Assembly: GCA_005881175.1 (NCBI GenBank)
Contig: VBEN01000021.1
Span: forward strand, 1-35,649
From: Chloroflexota bacterium
GTDB lineage: Bacteria > Chloroflexota > Dormibacteria > CF-121
Length of the DNA stretch: 35,649 nucleotides
Reading direction: 5' to 3'
Shown: in pieces, positions 23,127 to 33,753 of the stretch
How the letters are laid out: each line of letters opens with the position of its first letter
Numbering within the stretch: position 1 is the first letter of the stretch
Notes under the pieces: model-generated
Databases searched by the model: none
What the model saw: only the letters and a program-made list of their open reading frames with translations
Told to the model about the DNA's origin: nothing
Program-made: the position numbers and the translations under genes

Positions 23127-23615
23127 TTGAGCTCACGACGGCGTCTGGTCGCGGTCTGTGGTGAGTCAGACCCGCGGACGTCACTCGCCGACCTGGCTTT
23201 CGAGCTGGGCCGCGGCATTGCGGAACGGGGTGCGGTGCTCATCTGCGGCGGACTCACCGGTGTGATGGAACACGCCGCCCGTGGCGCCCGATCCGTGGGC
23301 GGTTTGACCATCGGCCTCCTGCCTGGTGATGAACCGAACGAGGCGAACGAATACATCGACATTGCGATCGCCACCAGTCTCGGCCATGGGCGGAACGCGG
23401 TGCTGGCTAAAACGGCCGATGGCGTCGTTGGGCTGGGGGGCGGGCTCGGCACCCTGTCCGAGATCGCGCTGGCGCTGAGAAATGGTCGCCCGACGATTGG
23501 CATCCGGACGTGGCGATTCGATCGCGATGCGCGTAGCGAGCCGGACCTTCCGCTGGCTGATGACCCGAAAGAGGCCCTGGACTGGCTGTTCGCCAGGATG
23601 GCGAACCCGACGTGA
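23127..23615 (+). CDS. LOG-family (TIGR00725-type) nucleotide-binding protein
   Basis: A 162-residue Rossmann-like protein. LVAVCGESDP opens strand 1, ICGGLTGVMEHAARGA is the first phosphate loop, and GLGGGLGTLSEIALAL matches the P-G-G-x-G-T-x-x-E motif of LOG proteins with the first Pro replaced by Gly. TIGR00725 members are short relatives of lysine-decarboxylase-like (LOG) nucleoside 5-prime-monophosphate phosphoribohydrolases. Enzyme activity here is not certain. The start TTG 23127 gives SSRRRLVAV; no better start is nearby. The stop overlaps the galactokinase start (GTGA). Confidence 0.8.
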   Translation: MSSRRRLVAVCGESDPRTSLADLAFELGRGIAERGAVLICGGLTGVMEHAARGARSVGGLTIGLLPGDEPNEANEYIDIAIATSLGHGRNAVLAKTADGVVGLGGGLGTLSEIALALRNGRPTIGIRTWRFDRDARSEPDLPLADDPKEALDWLFARMANPT

Positions 23616-24760
23616 GCGCATCGCACCAGCTCGACCAGCGAGCCCGAACGGCGTTCCGCGAAGCCTTCGGCTATCCGCCCGGGGCGGTCGCCGTCGCCCC
23701 GGGTCGCATCAACATCGTTGGCGAGCACACCGACTACAACGAGGGTTTCGTCTTACCGGCCGCCATCGATCGACATGTCGCGGTCGCGCTCCGGCTGCGG
23801 CGTGATCGCCAAATCGCGTTGCGCAGTGATCGATACGGCGGATCCGTTGCGCTGGACGGATTGCCGCCCCGGCGTCAGGGGAACTGGGGTGACTATCTTC
23901 TCGGGGTCGCGCGCCAGATCAGCGGCCGTTTTGGCGAGGGTCCCGGGTTTGAGGCCGTGGTCGCGTCGGATATTCCGGTCGGCGCGGGGTTGAGCTCATC
24001 CGGCGCGCTCGAGGTGGCGGTGGCGGTGGCATTGCTGGCGGCCCGCGGCATCGAGATGGCGCCGCTCGCGATCGCGCAGCTCTGCCAGGCGTCGGAGAAC
24101 GGCTTCGTAGGCGCGCGGACCGGCATCATGGACCAATTCACGGCACTTAGGGCGCGCGGCGGCAACGCCATCCTGCTCGATTGCCGAAGCCTGGAGGACG
24201 AATACGTGCCGCTGCCCGATGGGCGGCTTGCCTGGCTGCTGGCGGATACCCGGGTCCGTCACGAGCTGGCCTCCACGGCGTATAACCAGCGTCGCACCGA
24301 GTGTGAGGCGGCCGCCAGGATGCTCGGGCTGACCAGCCTGCGGGAGGCGACGGCCGACGACCTGGAGCGGATCCAAGATCCCGTCGAACGGCGCCGCGCT
24401 CGCCACGTGATCACCGAGAATGCCCGGGTGCTGCGGGCGGCGGACGCCCTGCGCCGCCGTGCGCCCCGAGGCCTCGGCCCAATCCTGTATGCGTCACATG
24501 AGAGTCTTCGGCTCGATTTCGCGGTAAGCTGCCGGGAGCTTGACTGCCTCGTGGAGCTCGCGGCCGGGATGCCGCAGGTGATCGGCGCGCGGATGATGGG
24601 CGGCGGCTTTGGTGGCTGCGCCCTGGTCCTGACCGAGTCCACCGGGACTGACGATGTTGAGCAGCACCTGAGCCAGGGCTACGCCGAGGAATTTCACCGG
24701 TCGCCTGCGTTTTATCGCGTCCGAGCTGTCGATGGCGTCATGCCAGAAAGAGCAATGTGA
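23612..24760 (+). CDS. galK: Galactokinase
   Basis: A 382-residue GHMP kinase that phosphorylates galactose at C1 using ATP in the Leloir pathway. All family signatures are present: GRINIVGEHTDYNEGFVLP (galactokinase signature), the phosphate loop IPVGAGLSSSGALEVA, and GARMMGGGFGGCALVL near the C-terminus. The catalytic Asp lies in GIMDQFTAL. Length is normal. The start GTG 23612 overlaps the previous stop by four bases, so the LOG protein and galK are coupled. No galT or galE is in the window; the neighbouring glycosidase gene suggests galactose is released from a glycan or galactoside. Confidence 0.93.
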   Translation: MSASHQLDQRARTAFREAFGYPPGAVAVAPGRINIVGEHTDYNEGFVLPAAIDRHVAVALRLRRDRQIALRSDRYGGSVALDGLPPRRQGNWGDYLLGVARQISGRFGEGPGFEAVVASDIPVGAGLSSSGALEVAVAVALLAARGIEMAPLAIAQLCQASENGFVGARTGIMDQFTALRARGGNAILLDCRSLEDEYVPLPDGRLAWLLADTRVRHELASTAYNQRRTECEAAARMLGLTSLREATADDLERIQDPVERRRARHVITENARVLRAADALRRRAPRGLGPILYASHESLRLDFAVSCRELDCLVELAAGMPQVIGARMMGGGFGGCALVLTESTGTDDVEQHLSQGYAEEFHRSPAFYRVRAVDGVMPERAM

Positions 24761-27054
24761 AGAACGTTCCATGGCGCTGAACGATTGTCTGTCGCTGTTC
24801 CCATCCCAGGCGTTGAATCGACAAGAACTCAACGCCGGGTGGCGGACGGCGATCGCCACCCTCGGGGAAGGAGAGGACCGCGGCTTCCCGAGACTTGACT
24901 TTGACGACGATGCCTGGGCGCCTGCCGTGGTGCCGCGCCTCCACGGCGCCACCAGCGGCAACGAGGCGATCTGGTATCGCGTCCGTTTTCCCCGGCCACG
25001 GCACCGCCAACGCACCCTCTTGCGTTTCGACGGCGCATTCCTGGTGGCCAACGTCTGGCTGAACGGCCGGCTGCTGGGCAGTCACTACGGGTACTTCGCG
25101 CCATTCACCTTCGATATTTCCTCGTTCTTGCTGGAAGAGAACGTGCTGGCGGTATGCATCGAGGCGCCGGTGGAGTTGGACCTGTCGGCAAAGCGCCATC
25201 TGATGGGGCTTTTCAATGACTCAGACACCAAGCCATATCCCAGCCGTGAGCTCGGCAAGCTTGGCGAGCAGTACGTGTGGCACGTGCCGATGGGCCTCTG
25301 GCGGCCCGTCGCCCTGGAGCAGGTCGGCCATGTGGTGGCGGAGTGGCTGCACTGCGAATCACGCGTGGAGCAGGGCGACCTGGCGCGGCTGGTCCTGCGA
25401 ACCCGCCTGCGCAACCTGGATGGCCGGATCATGACCGGCGAACTGGCGATCCGGGTCGCGCCGGAGAACTTCGAGGGCGGCACGCCGTTGGAAATGCGGC
25501 GGGCCTTCCGGTTGAACGGTCACGACGTCCAGGAGCTGGTCGTCGAAGTAGGCCTTGTCGACCCGCAACTCTGGTATCCGTGGACGCACGGCGAGCCGGC
25601 CCTCTACCGCGCCGAGGTCGACGTCACCGCGGACGAACGCCGCAGCGCCACTCTGCGCGAAACGTTCGGGATCCGGGAGGTGAACTTACAGACGCGCGCC
25701 GAAGGCTGGACCTTCGCCATCAACGGGCGGCCAATGTTCATGCGTGGCGCGAATTACTGCTCACAGTTCTTCCTCGATACCGCAACGGACGACATGCTCA
25801 AGGCGGACCTCGAGCTGGCGAAGCAGGCCAACATGGATATGTTGCGGCTCAACGCGCACGTCGAGCCGCCCGGCCTCTATGAGAGCGCCGATCGATCGGG
25901 TGTCCTGCTCTGGCAGGACCTGCCCCTGATTGGCTCATATGTGCATCGGGCGGACGCTCGCTCGCTCGCGTTCTTCCGCGACGCCGTCCTCAGCCAGGCC
26001 GAGGAGCTGACGCATCTCGGGTACAACCACCCATCCGTGGTCACGTACGCCGTGCATGCCGATCCACCCTGGAGCCACTCGCTCAAGTGGCTGGGTGAGC
26101 GTCACACCGAGCAATTGAATCGCGACGTTGACGAGGAAGCCGCCGCTCTGCTGCGCTCGCTGGACCCGTCGCGTCCTGTGCTTCCCGGGGCCGGTGACCA
26201 GGACCTTCATTGCCGTCTCGGCTGGTCGCACGGCCACTGGCGGGACCTTGCCGGCCTCAGCCCCGCCTTCGTCAGTGAAGTTGGGGCGCAGGCCTTACCC
26301 AATAGCAATTCGCTGGTCTGGCGGCATTTGAACCGCGGTTGGCCGGTCGCCGACGATGATGAAAGCTGGCGCTACGCCGGCTACCAGCCGGCCGAGTGGT
26401 CATCAAGTGGCATCGGCCGGCCCTCTGCGCATCCCAGCCGGGACGCCTGTATCCGAGCGAGCCAGGAATACCAGGCCCATCTCCTGCGCTTTGCGGTCGA
26501 CCGGTTTCGGCGCCAGAAGTTCGCCCACTGTGGCGGCGTGCTGATTTCGCAGCTCGTCGATGGTTTTCCCGCGATCAGCACCGCACTCCTGGATCACGTG
26601 CGCCGTCCGAAGCGCGCCTATCGCAGCGTTGCTGACGCCTTTGCGCCGCTGTACTTGACAGTGGACCTGCCAGAGAACCAGGCGGCCGTGGATGGGCTGC
26701 TGCTCCGTCTTCCGCGCGGCCGGCTCCAGCATTTGCGCATCGTGTGCATCAACGACGATCCCAGGTTCGACGGCCGCGCCCGCCTTCGCTGGCGGATCGA
26801 ACGCGAGCGTGCCTACGAGACATCCTGGTGGCGGGAGCTTAAAGCCTGGTTCGCCAGGCGACGGTTCTCGGGCCACGACTGGATCACGATCCCCGACCAG
26901 CGTGATCCCGCCACCGTGATCGCCGAGCCTCTGGTCCGTCTGCACGCCGACGGCCTCTATCGGGTCACGGCCGAGCTGGACATTGGCGGCAAGGCGGTTG
27001 CCCACATGGAGCATCGCTTTCTCGTCGGGGATCCGCCTCGCGCCTCCGAGCAGG

Positions 27055-28214
<1,160 letters not shown>

Positions 28215-28218
<4 letters not shown>

Positions 28219-28889
28219 AGGGCTGGAGACGGCTGCGTGATGATGGCGAAGACGACGGCGAGAATGATCAGCGCGACGACCAGGACGAGGACGACCCCAG
28301 CTGGACCAACGACGGCGGCAACCGCACGCTCGGTCGACAGGCCGTAATGTCGTCGGGCCGCCAGCACCAGCAACGTATTCTGCCAGAGGAAGATCGCGAG
28401 CCCGAGCAGACCGAGGAGCTGACCAATTTGCGACTCGAGGCTCGTATTGCCCTGGATCTTGAGTCCCGTATCCACGATGACCAGAGGCAGGGTGATCACA
28501 CCGACAAAGGCGGTGTAGCCAACCAGTTTGAGATATCCGCGAAAGTCGCCACGGCCGCGCAGCGCCCGGGCAATCGCGTGGATCAACGCGGCCGCCAGCA
28601 GCCACAAGCCGCCGCTGACCAGGAGCCCATACACGGGTAGAACGAATCGATTCTGGTAGACCCATCGCGCGTAGATATCCGCCCCCTGCGCCGTGAGCGA
28701 GGGCAGGGAGCCGAGATTGGCTGGCGGGCGAAACGGCCCCAGGGCCGCCAACTCAGAGAGCGCTGCCGGCAGCGCCAGCGAGAGAGCCAGCGCGGCCAGG
28801 CCCTCAGCCAGGCGCCGGCGGCCATCGATCAAACCAAATCCCGAAAAGGGGTGACGGACCAGCTCGACGAGGTCCGCCCAGAGGAACAT
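28215..28889 (-). CDS. Yip1-family integral membrane protein
   Basis: A 224-residue protein with about five transmembrane helices. The opening (LVELVRHPFSGFGLIDG) and helix pattern fit the Yip1 domain found in bacteria and in eukaryotic trafficking proteins. ALRGRGDFRGYLKLVGYTAFVGV is the conserved loop before helix 3. Function in bacteria is unknown. I use ATG 28889 since TACAAT lies 14 to 9 bases upstream; the longer frame to 29045 overlaps the divergent flippase. The stop overlaps the start of the GH1 gene, so the two are likely co-translated. Confidence 0.75.
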
Positions 28890-28897
28890 CGCCCGGC

Positions 28898-28903
28898 ATT
28901 GTA
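28898..28903 (-). promoter_or_regulatory. -10 box TACAAT for the Yip1/GH1 pair
   Basis: On the minus strand TACAAT lies 14 to 9 bases before ATG 28889, giving a leader of about two bases. Confidence 0.5.
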
Positions 28904-28916
28904 GCCGGAAGCGACC

Positions 28917-28922
28917 TATAAT
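28917..28922 (+). promoter_or_regulatory. Consensus -10 box TATAAT for the flippase gene
   Basis: A perfect TATAAT lies 17 to 12 bases before ATG 28934; predicted leader about five bases. No -35 match is seen at the usual distance. Confidence 0.6.
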
Positions 28923-28933
28923 CCCGCGAGGCC

Positions 28934-30496
28934 ATGGCGTCAGTCGATCCACGTCGTGAGATCGCTGGGCTGGCGGATCGCACGACGGCCCTTGTCGGCT
29001 GGACGATCGCGTGGCGGGCCACCAGCGCGATCGCCACGCTGGCACTGGGCGCTGTCCTGGTGCGGCAGCTTCCCACCAGCGAATATGGCCGGTACACGCT
29101 GGTGCTCAGCGTGCTGGTCTACATCGCGCTGCTGGCCACGTTCGGGCAGGACCAGGGATTACTTCGCTACCTGCCCGAGATCCTCGGACGTGGTGACCGG
29201 GCGGCGGCACACGATCTGCTGCGCAAGAGCGCTATCGCGGTTGTCGCTGTCTGGGCGCTGACCAGCCTATTCGTGTTTGCGCTGCGGCCGGTAATCGACG
29301 CCGTCTTGCATGCACACGTCGCTGACCTGCTCGCCCTGGGCACCGTCCTGCTGCTGGGTGGGATCGCCGCCGGCGTGCTGTCGTTTGCTCTGGTTGCGAT
29401 TTACGACATGAGGAGCCAGGCATTTGCGACGCCGATCGCCGGCGCGTTGACCCTGGCGCTGGCGGTGCTGTTCTTGCGTCGCGGCGGCCAGCTCGGCAGC
29501 GTCCTACTGGCCGGCGCGATTGGACAGTCGACGCTGGCGGCGTTCTATCTCTGGGTCTTGCTGCGTCGGATCCGTCGGGCTGAAGGCATTGCCGGCGACC
29601 GCGTGGGATGGAGGCGATTGCTGGTTTATGCGAGCGGTTGGCTGCCGAGCCTGCTGATCGCCTCGGCAGTCGGCCTGCAGTTCGAAAGTCTCTTCCTGCT
29701 GCGCTTCAGCGGTCCGACGACCGTCGCGTTTTATGACACGGGCTACAACATTCCGCAACGACTTGTTGCGTTGATCCCGAGCCTGCTCACGGGCGCCTGG
29801 GTCGTGGGGACACTCGAAGGAGCGCACCGCGAGGCCGGCCGGCTGCGCGCCGCGGTCATCGCTTTCTATAAGGGCATCTTTCTGGTGGCCTGCCCATTGC
29901 TGGTCGCCGGCGGCGCCCTGCTGGGGCCGCTGATCCTGGTCCTGTATACGACCCGGCTGGCGCCGGCCGCCGAGGTGGCGCCCATCATGCTGGCGTTCTT
30001 CGTCGCGGCCCTGCTGGTCACGCCCTGGGGCCTGGTGGTACGCGTGCGAGAGCTGGCCTGGCTCAACGCCCTGGTCAGCATCGCCCAGGTCGGCTTTGCC
30101 GCTGTCGCCGACCTCTGGTTGATCCAGCGCTTCGGGTTGTGGGGCGCCGTCGCGGCCGTCGGACTGACCACCGGGCTGACGATCGCCTTGAGCTTTGCCG
30201 CCTGGCACTGGGTCGATGGCAGCTCACTTCGAATTCCCTGGGGGTACGGAATCCGCTGCCTCGCCGCATCGGCGCCCTACGGGTTGATCTATCTTGTGGC
30301 GCTGGTCACGCCCCACCTGCGATCGTCGCTGCGCCTGCCGTTGTTGCTCGTTGCCGCCGCGCTGGCGACGCTCGTTTGGTTTTACCTTGTACGCGCGTTC
30401 CGGTTGCTGGCACGTGAGGAAGTGCCGTTGCTCCATGAGAGCAACCAGAGACCGGTCCGCCTCGCGCTACGTTACCTGGCGCCTAGCGAAAGATGA
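28934..30496 (+). CDS. Oligosaccharide flippase / polysaccharide biosynthesis protein
   Basis: A 520-residue polytopic protein with about 14 transmembrane segments, the size and pattern of the Wzx/MATE-like MOP superfamily that flips lipid-linked sugars. The N-terminal segment (TIAWRATSAIATLALGAVLV, then RQLPTSEYGRYTLVLSVLVY) is typical of family members. No sugar-transferase genes are adjacent, so its pathway is unknown. The last 14 bases overlap the convergent C39-like gene. Confidence 0.85.
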   Translation: MASVDPRREIAGLADRTTALVGWTIAWRATSAIATLALGAVLVRQLPTSEYGRYTLVLSVLVYIALLATFGQDQGLLRYLPEILGRGDRAAAHDLLRKSAIAVVAVWALTSLFVFALRPVIDAVLHAHVADLLALGTVLLLGGIAAGVLSFALVAIYDMRSQAFATPIAGALTLALAVLFLRRGGQLGSVLLAGAIGQSTLAAFYLWVLLRRIRRAEGIAGDRVGWRRLLVYASGWLPSLLIASAVGLQFESLFLLRFSGPTTVAFYDTGYNIPQRLVALIPSLLTGAWVVGTLEGAHREAGRLRAAVIAFYKGIFLVACPLLVAGGALLGPLILVLYTTRLAPAAEVAPIMLAFFVAALLVTPWGLVVRVRELAWLNALVSIAQVGFAAVADLWLIQRFGLWGAVAAVGLTTGLTIALSFAAWHWVDGSSLRIPWGYGIRCLAASAPYGLIYLVALVTPHLRSSLRLPLLLVAAALATLVWFYLVRAFRLLAREEVPLLHESNQRPVRLALRYLAPSER

Positions 30497-31346
30497 CGGC
30501 CATGTTGTTGAAGTCGCGCCAGACGGTCTCAAACGTCGCCTTGCTCACCCAGTACTGAGAGCCGAACTGCGGGTCGTTGACCCGAACGGACGTCGCCGAG
30601 ACGCCGCTCAAGGTGACGGCGTGTTCCGCCAGTGAATACCGGATCCGTCGGCCATCCCACGCGGTCCAGGTGCCCATTCGCGGCCGGCTCCAGCGGGCCT
30701 CCACCCAGACTTCCACCGGGTGTCGAGCCGCAAGTTCGGCGTAAATCGTGGCGGGTGACAGTCCCTCGCCGCCGTACGCGTTGGGGAGGCCGTGCGAGCG
30801 TGCGATCGACAGGATCACCGGGTAGTAGACGCCATAGCCGGTCAGTGCCGTCTCACTGCCGTTGACGCTGCCGACGAAGTTCGTGTACGGGTCGCCCCAC
30901 TGCAAGACGGTGCCATTTGCTGAAATGACGGGTCGCCGCAGGTCAGGCTTCTCGTAGGCGAACAGGGCGTCCTGCGAGTAGTAGCGGCCGTAGGCGGCCA
31001 GTCCCATCTGGAGGGCGCCGGTCTCGCAGTTCAAGGCACGCGTCTGCTTGTAGATCGGGACGGAGATCGTGACGTAGCCAGCGGGCGCGCTGACCCGGGC
31101 CGCCATGCGCGCGGGAGCGGGTGCCGGCGGCGCGACGTACTGCTCGTAGACTTCTGTCGGCGCGGGAATCGCTTCGATCTCGATCGGATGCTTGATCCGA
31201 AGCACGGACGTCGCTGATCCGGTGTATGGCAGCGATGCGACGCTCGCCTCCGCCATGGCTGGTTGCTGGCGAACCGGGCTCAGTAGCAGGCTGCCGGCCA
31301 GCGTGCCCGTCACGATGGTCATTGAAGCGATCGAGCTGAATTTCAT
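30483..31346 (-). CDS. Secreted C39-like peptidase domain protein
   Basis: About 287 residues with a signal peptide (MKFSSIASMTIVTGTLAGSL) and Pro/Ala-rich linker to about residue 80. The C39-like (peptidase_C39_2) domain follows: VPIYKQTRALNCETGALQMG has the catalytic Cys after the oxyanion Gln, EHAVTLSGV carries the His, and VNDPQFGSQYW the Asp. Such domains are papain-like and extracellular; some are bacteriocin-type proteases, others act on the cell wall. Two starts are possible: ATG 31346 (chosen; AAGAAT lies 12 to 7 bases upstream) and ATG 31376, which would lengthen the signal peptide by 10 residues. Confidence 0.8.
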   Translation of the reverse strand: MKFSSIASMTIVTGTLAGSLLLSPVRQQPAMAEASVASLPYTGSATSVLRIKHPIEIEAIPAPTEVYEQYVAPPAPAPARMAARVSAPAGYVTISVPIYKQTRALNCETGALQMGLAAYGRYYSQDALFAYEKPDLRRPVISANGTVLQWGDPYTNFVGSVNGSETALTGYGVYYPVILSIARSHGLPNAYGGEGLSPATIYAELAARHPVEVWVEARWSRPRMGTWTAWDGRRIRYSLAEHAVTLSGVSATSVRVNDPQFGSQYWVSKATFETVWRDFNNMAVIFR

Positions 31347-31452
31347 GACGATTCTTTCGTTCAACCTAACGGCCATTCATTGCGACCCCGATTTCGAGTT
31401 GCGTGACGTCGTTGACGCGTGACGCCCACGTTTCGCCCGAGACGGTTGGCGT

Positions 31453-31458
31453 TACTAT
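31453..31458 (+). promoter_or_regulatory. -10 box TACTAT
   Basis: TACTAT lies 14 to 9 bases before TTG 31467, predicting a leader of about two bases. It favours TTG 31467 over GTG 31419 as the start of the SDR gene. Confidence 0.4.
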
Positions 31459-31466
31459 CTGGAGAC

Positions 31467-32192
31467 TTGCTGACGGACAAGATCGCGATTGTTACGGGCG
31501 CGGGGCGCGGCATTGGTGAGGGGATCGCCCGCAAGCTGGCTCAGGAAGGCGCCACGGTCGTGTGCGCGGACGTCAACGAGAACGAAGCGAAGACTGTCGC
31601 ATCGATCCTGGGTCGTGGCGCCATCGGCGCGCGGCTCGACGTGTCGAACTCGGGCGAGTGCGATGCGCTGATCAACGACGTTCAGGCTCGATTCAGCCGG
31701 CTGGACGTCCTGGTCAACAATGCCGGTATCAATCGCGATGCCATGCTCCACAAGATGACGGACGAACAATGGCATCAGGTCATCGCCGTGGATCTGTCCG
31801 GCGTCTTCTTCATGACTCGAGCGGCGAGCCGCATCATGCGCGCCGCCGGCTCCGGTCGCATCGTGAATATTTCTTCGGCCAGCTGGATGGGCAATATCGG
31901 CCAGGCGAATTACGCCGCCGCCAAAGCCGGCGTCGTCGGCTTGAGCCGCACGGCCGCAAAGGAGCTGGCCCGGTCGCAGGTCACGGTGAACGCCATCTGC
32001 CCGGGATTTATCGATACGCAGATGACTCGTGGCATTCCAGATGCGATCCGCGAGCAACAGGTGGCGAAGATCCCGCTGGGCCGCATGGGACAGCCCGCCG
32101 ATGTGGCCGCCGTGGTCGCGTTTCTGGCGTCGGACGAGGCAGGCTACGTTACCGGCGAAGTCATCAACGTCGGCGGCGGCTACGTGCTATGA
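31467..32192 (+). CDS. SDR oxidoreductase, FabG/PhaB-like 3-oxoacyl reductase
   Basis: A 241-residue short-chain dehydrogenase. Cofactor motif TGAGRGIG (residues 10-17), NNAG (84-87), catalytic Ser137, Tyr149 and Lys153 (YAAAK), and a C-terminal GEVINVGGGYVL typical of FabG. With a CoA-transferase next door it may act on acetoacetyl-CoA or another 3-oxoacyl-CoA, but ACP substrates cannot be excluded. TTG 31467 is chosen over GTG 31419: it gives the usual FabG N-terminus (LTDKIAIVTG) and fits the -10 box. The stop codon overlaps an 8-codon mini-ORF that bridges to the next gene. Confidence 0.85.
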   Translation: MLTDKIAIVTGAGRGIGEGIARKLAQEGATVVCADVNENEAKTVASILGRGAIGARLDVSNSGECDALINDVQARFSRLDVLVNNAGINRDAMLHKMTDEQWHQVIAVDLSGVFFMTRAASRIMRAAGSGRIVNISSASWMGNIGQANYAAAKAGVVGLSRTAAKELARSQVTVNAICPGFIDTQMTRGIPDAIREQQVAKIPLGRMGQPADVAAVVAFLASDEAGYVTGEVINVGGGYVL

Positions 32193-32215
32193 CGGACCGT
32201 CATTCCGCGGCGTGA
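32189..32215 (+). other. 8-codon bridging mini-ORF between SDR and CoA-transferase
   Basis: ATG 32189 overlaps the SDR stop (ATGA, 32189-32192) and the ORF (encoding MTDRHSAA) ends at TGA 32213-32215, which overlaps GTG 32212 of the CoA-transferase gene (GTGA). Ribosomes terminating on the SDR gene could restart here and again at the next gene. No peptide function is proposed. Confidence 0.4.
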
Positions 32216-33753
32216 GACTCGTCTCAGTCGGGGAAGCCGCGGCCGCCATCCCCGACGGTGCCACGATCGCGGTTGACGGGTTCACCCTGATGGGCGTCGC
32301 CGAGGCGATCTACGAAGCCATCGAAGCCAGGTTTCGCTCCACCGGGCATCCCAGGGATCTCGTGATCGTGCATGCGGCCGGCCAGTCGAATCGCAAGATT
32401 GGCTTCGAGCATTTCGCCGTCGAAGGCCTCGCCAAGCGCATCGTCGGCTCGCACTGGGGCCTGATGCCCCGGATGTCGGCCTTCCTGGGACAGGGTCTGG
32501 CTGAAGCCGTCTGCCTGCCCCAGGGACAGATATCAAGTCTTTATCGAGCCATCGCCGCGGGGCGCCCCGGAAATCTCAGTCGCATCGGCCTGGGAACGTT
32601 CGTCGATCCACGGATCGAAGCCGGGAAAGTGAACCAGCCTGCACGGGACCATGCACCGGACTACGTGGCGATCGAGCGCATCGACGGCCAGGACTTCATG
32701 TTCTATCGCAGCTTCAAGATCGACGTTGGGATTTTTCGGGCCAGCAGCGTCGATCAAGATGGCAATTGTTCCCTGGACGACGAAGCCGTTACCCTGGACG
32801 CGCTGGCGATCGCGCAAGCCGCCCGCAATTCTCGCGGCACGGTCATCTGCCAGGCGAAGAAGCTCGTCCCTCGCGGTGCGATCCCACCCAAGCAGGTCAC
32901 CGTGCCCGGCGCCCTGGTCGATCTCGTCGTCCAGGCGCCTGACCCTGAGCGCCAGCACCGGCAGACGGACCGCACGTTCTTTGATCCGGTCTATATCTCT
33001 GCGTCGTCCGACAGTGAGTTGCCCACGGCCCCTTTTTCCAGCAGGCTTGTCATCGGGAGGCGCGCGATTAGATTCTTATCTCGGGGCGACGTGGTCAACA
33101 TCGGCACCGGCATCCCGGGCGACACCGTCGGGCCCGCGCTGGCCGAGGCTGGGCTCTCAGAGGCCATCACACTGACAGTCGAATCCGGCGTGTACGGCGG
33201 CGTGCCGGCCGGTGGTGTCGACTTTGGCATCACTGCACACCCAACGGCGATTATTTCGCATGCCAGCCAGTTTGATTTCTATAACGGTGGGGGACTGGAC
33301 GCGACGTTCATGGGCGCCGGCCAGGTTGATCGCGACGGCAACGTCAACGTCAGCCGGCTGGGCGGCCGCGTCGTCGGGGCCGGCGGATTCATCGACATCA
33401 CGCAGAGCGCCCGGCTTGTTTGCTTTTGCTTCACTATGGAGAGTCGCAACGAGAAGTTCGTCGACCGCGTCGATCACTTGACGTTCAGCGCCGAGCAAGC
33501 TCGCAAGAACGAACAGCAGGTCCTGTTTGTGACTGAGCGGGCCGTGTTCAATCTCGAGCCATCAGGCCTACGGCTGCTAGAAATCGCTCCGGGCGTCGAC
33601 GTCGCGGATCTCCTGGGCCGGATCCCGTTTCCCGTCGCGGTGCCCGAGCCGCCCGCCTTGATGCCGGACGATATTTTCGAAGCCACGATCCGGCCCTTCC
33701 ACCTGCCGGACCGACCGACAGGCAAAATACAGGAGTTGTCCAAGGGCCGTTAG
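32212..33753 (+). CDS. Acyl-CoA:acetate/propionate CoA-transferase (YdiF/PCT type)
   Basis: About 513 residues, fused two-domain family I CoA-transferase like propionate CoA-transferase and YdiF. The N-terminal domain opens VRLVSVGEAAAAIPDGATIA; the C-terminal domain has the active-site segment LTVESGVYGG with the catalytic Glu324 (codon 33181-33183), which forms a glutamyl-CoA thioester. IGTGIPGDTVG and GGVDFG are conserved neighbours. The enzyme moves CoA between short acyl groups. The start GTG 32212 is in frame with the mini-ORF junction; the upstream open frame to 32029 is antisense-like composition inside the SDR gene. The last codons and TAG stop lie inside the tRNA gene that follows. 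Confidence 0.88.
   Translation: MRLVSVGEAAAAIPDGATIAVDGFTLMGVAEAIYEAIEARFRSTGHPRDLVIVHAAGQSNRKIGFEHFAVEGLAKRIVGSHWGLMPRMSAFLGQGLAEAVCLPQGQISSLYRAIAAGRPGNLSRIGLGTFVDPRIEAGKVNQPARDHAPDYVAIERIDGQDFMFYRSFKIDVGIFRASSVDQDGNCSLDDEAVTLDALAIAQAARNSRGTVICQAKKLVPRGAIPPKQVTVPGALVDLVVQAPDPERQHRQTDRTFFDPVYISASSDSELPTAPFSSRLVIGRRAIRFLSRGDVVNIGTGIPGDTVGPALAEAGLSEAITLTVESGVYGGVPAGGVDFGITAHPTAIISHASQFDFYNGGGLDATFMGAGQVDRDGNVNVSRLGGRVVGAGGFIDITQSARLVCFCFTMESRNEKFVDRVDHLTFSAEQARKNEQQVLFVTERAVFNLEPSGLRLLEIAPGVDVADLLGRIPFPVAVPEPPALMPDDIFEATIRPFHLPDRPTGKIQELSKGR

Noticed and set aside
23096-23728. Long minus-strand open frame of 210 codons
   Set aside because: It is antisense to the LOG-family gene and galK start, and its composition (Ser/Arg-rich, no motifs) is that of a shadow frame.
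28219-28665. N-terminal extension of the GH1 gene
   Set aside because: The extension is antisense-type Arg/Pro/Gly-rich composition inside the Yip1 gene; the family N-terminus FPEGFFWG begins just after ATG 28218.
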